Source of the DNA: Hirundichthys speculiger
Lineage: Eukaryota; Chordata; Actinopteri; Beloniformes; Exocoetidae
Direction of reading: 5' to 3'
DNA: 64,000 bases
Assembly: GCA_018398805.1 (NCBI GenBank)
Contig: JAGFBZ010001584.1
Span: 1,240,001-1,304,000, forward strand
Part shown: piece by piece, positions 57,303 to 64,000 of the stretch
Layout of the letters: every line of letters starts with the position of its first letter
Position numbering within the stretch: the stretch's first letter is position 1
Position numbers and translations under genes: made by a program
The notes under the pieces: generated by a model
The model's input: the letters and a program-made list of their open reading frames with translations, nothing else
What the model was told of the DNA's origin: nothing
The model's database searches: none

Positions 57303-60300
57303 GTAAGTTTGCTGGCTGATAACCGCCAACTCAAGGATGCATCTTCCTCCCATCCCGATTACTGCAGTTAGCCATAAACTGTTATCTCTTGACCAGTTGC
57401 CAGTCGATATTTGCGACCTTGGTTGTCTCCTGTGATGGTTTGGCTGAGAGATGCTCAGTAACGGCCTGGAAAGCGAACGTTAATTTTAGCTTAACGGGGC
57501 TGTTTGGTTCGGATCCTGCCTTCGGTGGCCGGTTTACGGTCGGTTTACGGTCAGCCTCGGCCTGCCTCTCCCGGTGGAAGCCGAGGCTAATATTAGCAGC
57601 AAATTAGCCGCCAGCCGGTTCGGTCAGCTTCTGTTAATGCCTCCTCAAATGCAACTAATAGTACAAACCACGTAGGCGTAACTGGTTTATTTATAGCTCA
57701 CCTTGTTGGCAAGGTCGTTTGCAACAAAAACATTTCGTACTTTACTGTTACTAGCTTAGCAAAGTTTAAGAAACTCAGAAGAGCTGTTAAGCAAAAACCA
57801 CCTTCGTATGTCACCTTGTATGAGAGGTTTAAGTTACCCGGATGACTCATAAAAGTAAACATGTGTCACTGGAAGATAAACACATTGACAAAAACACGTA
57901 TTTTAATGCGTGTATATATATAGATATAAGAATTAACTAATTGGCCTAAGTGTTACTTTAAAGCCCCATATGTTAGCACACAGGCTGTTATTTGTAATTT
58001 CCTGTCTCAAGCCATCAATCAGTTTGCGTAAAAAATGTTAATCCAAAGAAATTAAGATGAAAATTTCTGCCAGGGTGATAGGAAACCAAGAACAAATTGA
58101 ACAATAAATTCTAAAGGCTTGAGAAGACTGATGAAACATTGCTTTGTTTTTACAGTGCTTCTGTGTCGTGGAAAAGCTATACAAGATTTCTCTGGGCCCG
58201 ATTGTCGGTTCCTTTCATTCAAGAAATCTGAAACTGTATGTTTTACTACAAACTGTCTGGAAGAAGAGCAGACTTATGGGCAGGAAGTGTAAGTATACCA
58301 TAGATAAATAATTGTTAACTACGTTTTTTTCCTTTTAGTCCTCAGCATGTTCTCTTGTCCATAGGTTGGCAGCAACTTTGGGTATTTTCCAAATGACCTT
58401 CTTGCAGTAAACCACCTTTATACTGAAAAAGAAGTAGAGATTCCAGCAGAGGTATGACAAAATGATAATGACCTAATTAATTGGGTAATTGAAGCGAGAA
58501 TGGATTAGACCTTTCAAACTATCAGCATAGTAGCACACTTACAAATGTAACTACCATATATGGTTTTTTTTTCTCGTCTTTAGGAAACAGATTTTGTTTG
58601 TTTTGACACTGGATACGACAAGTTTGAGAATTATGATGTAGACCTGCTCTTGGGCTCATCACCAGAGGAGAATGTTGGTGATGGCCATGGGACATTTGAA
58701 CAAATCCAAGAGGCAAAGAGCTCACAGAGGGAACCAGAGCCACCACCAGCAGAAGTAACAGAAAGTGAAAAACAAACTGAGCATCATGATCAGTCAGAAG
58801 ATCTTGATGAAGTACAGGAAGACCAAAGTACCACTTTACCTGAACTGGATGTGTCATCTCAATCCCATTTAATAAAAGATATGGAGTCTGATACAAAAGC
58901 TGTACCTGAGGATACAGAAGAAGAAGATGATGAGCCAAATCATGAACTTGATTCTGCTCTTGAAAATGGGTCAGAAATGAATGAAACCAAAGACACACCC
59001 CCTGAATCCGAAGTGGACCCTGTGCCCAAAGACGATTTTGTTGACAAACCAGTGTCGGTTACTGAAGGAGTGCAGATCCCCGAGTTTAAAACTACCCTTG
59101 GAACAACTTTTGATGCCGTCACCAGTGATGATGAAATCACAACAAAAGTTTCCCCATACACAGAGGAGGACAGTGAAGATGTGCAAGAACATTCAGAAGA
59201 TGTTTCTGATGATAAAGAAGAAATCCCACTGTTGTCTTTCTCTGAAGAAACCGTGGACCCTCCAGCATCGGATTCTTCTACAATGCAGGAAAGTCTCCCA
59301 GCCACAGAGGATGATAAACCAAAGATGACCGAGGAGACAAACATGTGGACATCACTTGGAGATGCTGTGTTTTCAGTTGTCACAGGGGGAGAGACTACAG
59401 TAGAGGATTTGAGTTCAGGTGAAGATGAAGATGATGAGGACCAAGGAGAAGAGGCTGCTGCACAAACCTCAAAAGACGAGAGAGAACCATTATCATCAGA
59501 ACCTCAAACAGATCCAGAGAACGATGAGCAAGTTTCTGAAGATTTTTCCAAATCCTACGCTGTTCAGCCAGATGTTAAAGAAACTAACAGTGACCCTAAC
59601 AAACCTTTAGTTGATAGTGGTGAGAGTGATCAAGAGGTAATTGGACACAAGGAAGCTCAGAATGAAACATTCAAACCAACTGATGAGTCAATTCAAGACC
59701 AAACAGAAGAGAGTATAGTATTAGTAGATCCAGTATCCCAATATGATACTTTAAACAACCCTGATGGTGAAAAATTGGATATGGAAATGCATGAACCTAC
59801 TGAGGAAAAAGAAATAGAGATGTCAAAGCATTCAGACGTTAGTGAGGAAGAATTAAATGGACAGGGCAGTAATGTTGTAACAGAACAGGTTTTAGACAAT
59901 GTATTGGATGAAAACAAAGCTTTGACTGATCAAGAATTAGCCATTCCTGAAAATGAAAAAGATGAGCTCTCTCCTGAGAAGAGGCAATCTGAAGATTCAG
60001 ATTTCAAAGATGATAAAAACATAGAAGCTGAGAGACCACCTGATCAGAAACCTGGCCATTTATTGTCTGAGATGGAGAGTAATGCCGGTCATGCAGGATT
60101 ATCCGTCGAGGATCCAGGGATTCATAAGCAACCACAGACAGAAGAAGGGGAAGCTGACAAAGAGGCAGAGACTGATGAAGAAGAGTACAGAGAGAAAGAA
60201 CAGCTACTCGAAGATGAAAACGCACTTTCTTTCTCACAGTCGGACAATGTTTACTCTGATAAGCCCTCCCATGAGACAACACAGGCTACAGCGTCAACGC

Positions 60301-62230
60301 CAGAGCCAGAATACAGCGATAGCATAATGAGGCTGACCCTGCTAAGAGATCACTTCACAGAGGAGAACATGGAGCGGGTCCAGAAGATTCTTGGTCTAAA
60401 AAATCTCTTCAAAGTGGAGGCCATGTTCTCTGATCTGGACACAGAGTTGCAGGCTACACGTATGTCTCAGAGTGGTACCACACAGGACATTGAAAACACA
60501 CTCGAGCGCATCATGGAAACCTCTGAGACCACCATCTTAGATGAGATCGAGAAAATGCTCGATAACCGGGACAGAAAAAAAGACTTTGACCAAAACGTGG
60601 ACACTAGTAGTTTGGATGAGGAAACTGAATTACTGGATGACTTTCAAGAGCTTGCTTTCAGCCTACGACAAAAGTATTCAACAGCCAGTGACAGTGCACC
60701 TTTAGCAACAGAAAAATCCTCAAGCAATGAGCAAGGTAGGTTTGATTATTTATTTATTTAAATACTATATATTTTAATTTGAATATATCATGTAAATATG
60801 GACTGATATGGCATTGGCTCCTCTGATTGGATATCAGTGATTTAACTGGTAATAATTTGAGCTTTCACAGACATCCAGCATCAATTTCTGAATCCTAACA
60901 TGGGTGATACTCAATGTAAAAGTTAATTTTTTTTTTTTTATTAAGATTTGAGCTGTTACTAAAGTCTTTTTAACACTGGGAATGTTTAGGAGAATGTGTG
61001 GACAAGTTGTTCTGGGTGGGCAGGTTTGTCCTGACTAGAAATGTATTCCATTCAGAGTCCAGGAACTAGCAGGAGTGTCTCGGTCACAATATCTTGCATT
61101 GCAACATTTCTCCGAATTTTTCCCCCCCCCTAATTTTGCATGTGTTTTAATGTCTGTTTACACTGTAGATGAACCTCAGCTGAATGTTCAAGAAGACATG
61201 CTCCACGTTGTTCTAGAAAAATCTGACAGCATCCCTGAAACTGACCACGATGACAACCTCACAGTAAGAGGTCACGAAGGACCACCAAATGTGATCGAAG
61301 AGGAGCCAAATGTGATCGAAGAGGAGCCAAATGTGATCGAAGAGGAGCCAAATGTGAACGAAGAGGAGCCAAATGTGAACGAAGAGGAGCCAAATGTGAA
61401 CGAAGAGGAGCCAAATGTGAACGAAGAGGAGCCAAATGTGAACGAAGAGGAGCCAAATGTGATTGAAGAGGAGCCAGTAGTTTTGGAGGAGGCCCCGATA
61501 GCACCAGATGTCAACATGGAGGAGGACAGCAAACATTTCAATAAGAACAAAGACGATTCACCAGACTTCGGTGCAGTGGACGACATGCAGAAGGTCCCTC
61601 AAGCCACCCTAGAAAATCCCAGAGGCATGGGGCTGGTTTCTGAGGCTGAGCACTCGTCTTCAGGTTGGTAATCTAATCATGATCAATTAATGCTACATTT
61701 GCTGTCTTAGTTGATCATCATGTCTGCTTATATTATTTTATGCTGCTGTTTGCTTCCCTATGGAGATGGACTCCTCTCAGCTTTTTGTCATACCCTCCCC
61801 TTGTAATTGATATTTCTGTTGAAAAATCATCACTGGTGGTGGCATTATCATAACATGGCAGTCTGGTTTATGAATTCTGGATATTTAAAAAAAAAAAAAA
61901 AAAAAAAACTACTGGGGTCATTCTTGGGGTTAACAAATCAATATACTCGGACTTTACTGTATTCAAGCCTGGAATGGGTGTAATGTGGTTTTGTCTTTAT
62001 TTGAACTAACTACTTTGCTAAATAACTGTTAACTGCAATTGAATATTAACAGTTAATTTATTCATGACACACACTAAGTGGTAGATTCTGTTTCATAAGG
62101 ATCCATGGATTCAATGGAACCAATGACAGAAAAACAAGAGGAAGAAATGGGATTATTCACAACTGGAACTGTTTACATGGGCTGCATCTTATTAGTAATC
62201 AAGAATAAAACTGCAGAATGGACCACTGTG
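57182..62230 (+). CDS. mia3: Transport and Golgi organization protein 1 (TANGO1/MIA3), N-terminal half
   Basis: TANGO1 sits at ER exit sites, binds bulky cargo such as procollagen in the lumen through its MIA-type SH3 domain, and recruits COPII and tether proteins on the cytosolic side. Exons seen: 57182-57302, 58156-58288, 58365-58451, 58584-60735, 61169-61663 and 62100-62230; the rest lies beyond the window. About 1040 residues are covered: signal peptide (about 1-24); SH3 domain (about 40-115; LLCRGKAIQDFSGPDCRF, GRRADLWAG, NFGYFPNDLLAV, ETDFVCFDTGYDKFENYDVD); a very long Asp/Glu-rich lumenal region with family motifs FDAVTSDDE, LLSFSEE and GDAVFSVVTGGE; and a coiled-coil-prone segment (RLTLLRDHFTEENMERVQKI). 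The start has a strong Kozak context; an out-of-frame upstream ATG (57138) overlaps it. One base appears missing in the second exon, shifting the frame in the SH3 domain. Confidence 0.95.
58156..58288 (+). pseudogene. mia3: mia3 exon 2 (SH3 domain) with apparent one-base deletion
   Basis: The acceptor TTTTTACAG and donor GTAAGT are intact. The first part reads LLCRGKAIQDFSGPDCRF and then FKKSETV in one frame. The second part reads YYKLSGRRADLWAGS in the next frame. The exon is 133 nt, but 134 nt is needed to connect exon 1 (phase 1) to exon 3 (phase 0). The break falls at the T4 run 58241-58244, where one more T would restore family sequence. As written, translation stops just past the donor. 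All other mia3 exons are clean, so this is more likely a sequence or assembly error than a dead gene. The exon is marked broken only as it stands here. Confidence 0.85.
58584..60735 (+). CDS. mia3: mia3 large lumenal exon
   Basis: A single 2152-nt exon, phase 0 in and phase 1 out, coding 717 residues. It starts with the end of the SH3 domain (ETDFVCFDTGYDKFENYDVD). It continues as a strongly acidic, Ser/Thr-rich, low-complexity region that is typically disordered in this family. It ends with a helical segment (VQKILGLKNLFKVEAMFSDL; TLERIMETSETTILDEIEKM) whose mammalian equivalent precedes the membrane regions. Long frames on the minus strand opposite it are codon-bias shadows. Confidence 0.95.
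61169..61663 (+). CDS. mia3: mia3 exon 5 with 21-bp tandem repeat
   Basis: The acceptor TTTACACTGTAG and the weaker donor CAG|GTTGGT bound it; phase 1 in, phase 1 out. The use of GTTGGT is chosen because it alone keeps the next exon in frame. It codes DEPQLNVQEDMLHVV, then nine copies of the heptapeptide NV(I/N)EEEP (61288-61476), then VVLEEAPIAPDVN. It corresponds to the part of TANGO1 just before its membrane-associated hydrophobic segments. Confidence 0.88.
61288..61476 (+). repeat. mia3: In-frame 21-bp minisatellite (nine copies) in mia3
   Basis: Unit AATGTGATCGAAGAGGAGCC plus A, with variants GTGAAC and GTGATT at the third codon. The order is three Ile copies, five Asn copies and one Ile copy. 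It adds 63 acidic residues to the lumenal domain and should be length-variable. Confidence 0.97.
62100..62230 (+). CDS. mia3: mia3 exon 6: start of membrane-associated segment
   Basis: Acceptor CATAAG, donor GTAAGT, phase 1 in and phase 0 out. It codes SMDSMEPMTEKQEEEMG followed by the hydrophobic FTTGTVYMGCILLVI and KNKTAEWTTV. The position matches the first hydrophobic (lumenal hairpin) segment of mammalian TANGO1 that precedes the LPDD motif, though the sequence itself is weakly conserved. The next exon is outside the window. Confidence 0.75.
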
Positions 62231-63480
62231 GTAAGTATGAGAATTAAAAATTCCCATGTAATTGTACTTTCTGCATATTCCTGTGTACTATGTATACTGT
62301 TAATACGGGTTGACCATGCCCTGTGTGTCTGTGAAACAGTTTATAAAAGTAAAATATGAAATTATTGTCATATTTTGATTAAAAAGCAAAAAAAGATGAA
62401 AAATCATATTAGGTTTTTGCATCAAACCTTTTAAAGCTGCTGGAGTACTTGCTGCTTTGTCATTTCCTGTCATCTCCAACACATTAACGTACATTTTTGG
62501 AACTAAAGTGGGTGAAGGATTATCAGTGTCACGTATTTAATATTGAGCTGTCTCAATAGCTTGCTTAACTCATCATCAATATCTTCAATTCAATCAACAT
62601 CTGCTGAATGAATGTTCTTATTTAAAAAGAACAATGAAACTCTGCCTCAGAGTTTGTTTTGAGGTGATGGGTGGGTTTTCAGTAAGGTAACTTTTGATAG
62701 TTTTGGCTCCTACAAAGGTTAAAGTAAATACTTATTTTAAAAAAATAAACAGTATCAATGGGCAAGCTCACATGTGATTTTTGAGAGGGTTTAGCTGACT
62801 TGATGTTCAACCTGGTTTGGTGGTAATGTCAGGGTTAGGGTATAAAAACAAATTAGAGACATTTTACTTATGTTAGAGTCAGCAGTCAGCAGCACGCCTC
62901 AACGCTGAGAGTTATCTCATTGATGCTCCCACTGTGCTAGCTGTATAGTAATATGTAGCTGGACATGGTTTTTTTATATATATATAATTAAAGACAATTG
63001 CAAACTCTTCAAGCTTGATCAAATATATTCTATTGTAAATAAAAAATTCCCAAAAGCTATAAGCCTCACATTACTGGCTTTTGATGCCTCTGCATCAGAT
63101 GTCACAGAGTTCTGCACCATACTTTTGAAAGCATCACTGGCCTTCCTGAAGTACTCAACTGGAATGATGTTTTGGGGAAATTTCCGGATTCCCGTGAACG
63201 CCTCTCGGCCCTCCCCCTGTTGTGTTGACTGTGAAGGCTGAAGTTCAGCCACACAGCCGGTGCTGAGCTGGCTACTACTGAAACGCCGGCGGGCCTAATT
63301 TTAGAAACCAGAGCTCATATCACACCGTCGTACGTGAGATTCTATGCAGTCAAACGATCGCATTTCTTTTTCCTCTTTCTGTAATATGATTGTGAGCCAT
63401 ATTTGAGCTCCAACCTAGGCTAAAATTGGTTTGTTTTGACAGCAGTAGTGGATGACTGTCAGACTGTATCGTTAGCGAGC
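62231..63480 (+). other. mia3: mia3 intron segment
   Basis: Intron following exon 6 of the long isoform. It contains the minus-strand open frame discussed at 63019-63297 and a short (TA)n at about 62976-62988. Nothing else is recognised. Confidence 0.6.
63019..63297 (-). other. Unrecognised minus-strand open frame
   Basis: The frame is open for about 92 codons between stops. It has no ATG near its start; the usable start would be GTG or an upstream exon. The peptide looks protein-like rather than low-complexity: RRRFSSSQLSTG, then EAFTGIRKFPQNIIPVEYFR, then a helix-like KASDAFKSMVQNSV. I do not recognise the family. It could be an exon of an antisense gene, a retrocopy fragment, or chance in GC-richer promoter-proximal DNA. 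Confidence 0.25.
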
Positions 63481-63710
63481 GCCAGTTTTCAAGTGTTGTT
63501 CACCATTTGTCTCGACCGTTTGTACGTCTTCGGTGTTTGTGCGACCCATATTGATGTGTTATTTGTCCTGCGTATGAAACTTAACGCTAATAGCTATCTA
63601 ACGTGATCTCAGCTGTACAGACTTTTGTTCAGATCGCTAACCTGGTAGCAAGGTACCTCATATCTGACAGGTAGCATCTGGCTAGCTCGGTTCTTGTTAT
63701 AAACAAGAAC
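63480..63710 (+). promoter_or_regulatory. mia3: Probable internal promoter for short mia3 isoform
   Basis: A CpG-richer segment (CGTT, GCGAGCGCC, CGACCGTTTGTACGTCTTCG) just upstream of an alternative first exon. The mammalian gene has an internal promoter at the same place in its structure. The start site is not determined. Confidence 0.45.
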
Positions 63711-63791
63711 ATGGAGATTGAAACGGTATCTCCGCCACCTGTAATGGAACCAGAACACATGTATGTGCTCTTTGTAAGAGAACTGCAACAT
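63711..63791 (+). CDS. mia3: mia3 alternative first exon (short isoform TANGO1S)
   Basis: The ATG at 63711 opens 27 codons, MEIETVSPPPVMEPEHMYVL then FVRELQH, ending exactly at a consensus donor CAT|GTAAGT in phase 0, the same phase as exon 6 of the long form. In mammals a short MIA3 isoform starts from an internal exon that codes a small acidic/Pro-containing N-terminus with a hydrophobic end and splices to the exon beginning (V)ATLPDD. Position, phase and character fit, although the residues differ. It would make a lumen-less cytosolic/membrane protein. The next exon is not in the window. Confidence 0.65.
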
Positions 63792-64000
63792 GTAAGTGAA
63801 TATCTTGTTCGATTAACGCTCATGCCTTGTATTAATAATGCTGTTATGGCCTGCTGACGTGTTAATGAGCCTATGGCAGAGCGGACACTGACGTAGATAT
63901 CTGGTACTCTCTAACATACACACTAAACTTGTTGTCTATGTTGTTGATTTAAATGAGTTGTTTACGTATGCGATCACGGGTTTGTGCTTGTGCAGTGTTA
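63792..64000 (+). other. mia3: mia3 intron, continues beyond the window
   Basis: Follows the donor at 63792. No feature recognised up to the right edge. Confidence 0.6.

Noticed and set aside
58522..59383. Long minus-strand frames opposite mia3 exon 4
   Set aside because: Codon-bias shadows of the acidic coding exon; no splice context or family resemblance.
61288..61476. CRISPR-like regular repeat
   Set aside because: Units are contiguous with no spacers, in frame within a eukaryotic exon: a minisatellite.
61213..61586. Three minus-strand frames opposite mia3 exon 5
   Set aside because: Repetitive peptides produced by the 21-bp repeat read in other frames.
61664..61672. Alternative mia3 exon 5 donor TTG|GTAATC
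   Set aside because: It would put the next exon in a frame with stops; the GTTGGT donor keeps the frame.

Overview
The window looks like nuclear DNA of a teleost fish, probably spiny-rayed (percomorph). It has widely spaced spliced genes with GT-AG introns, AT-rich intergenic DNA, many short tandem and homopolymer tracts, and fish-type non-LTR retrotransposons, Tc1-like remnants and small inverted-repeat elements. Three vertebrate genes were assembled exon by exon from the sequence. dusp10 (minus strand, coding 7731-15154, predicted 472 aa) encodes the dual-specificity MAP-kinase phosphatase MKP5. taf1a (minus, coding 49568-54601, ten coding exons, predicted 423 aa) encodes a subunit of the RNA polymerase I selectivity factor SL1. 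mia3 (plus, from 57182 and running off the right edge) encodes TANGO1, the ER exit-site receptor for bulky cargo. Their order and strands (dusp10 -, taf1a -, mia3 +) match human 1q41. The human neighbour HHIPL2, which lies between DUSP10 and TAF1A, is not visible here.

Layout: 1-3.8 kb is intergenic and carries an inverted-repeat element. 3.8-7.7 kb is the 3' flank of dusp10 and may be a long 3' UTR. 7.7-16.7 kb is dusp10, with a non-coding first exon and a GC-box-rich promoter. 16.7-48.7 kb is a gene desert of about 32 kb. It holds a CpG-richer patch with G runs, a large AT microsatellite, two LINEs nested in one another, three copies of another LINE, two Tc1-like remnants, a GC-rich unclassified repeat and a 1.24-kb element with long terminal inverted repeats. 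48.7-56.45 kb is taf1a. 57.0-64 kb is the 5' half of mia3, including a probable second promoter and first exon for the short, lumen-less isoform.

The three genes do not form a pathway: one dampens p38/JNK signalling, one starts rRNA transcription and one exports collagen-size cargo. What links them is ancient shared synteny. The main points for a second look are an apparent one-base deletion in the SH3-domain exon of mia3, a nine-copy 21-bp in-frame repeat in its acidic lumenal region, the alternative first exon of mia3, a 34-bp tandem array of GC boxes at the dusp10 promoter, several perfect hairpins in the gene desert, and the nested retrotransposon. I saw no convincing new biological system. 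All calls come from reading the sequence and from knowledge of the protein families; no database search was run.
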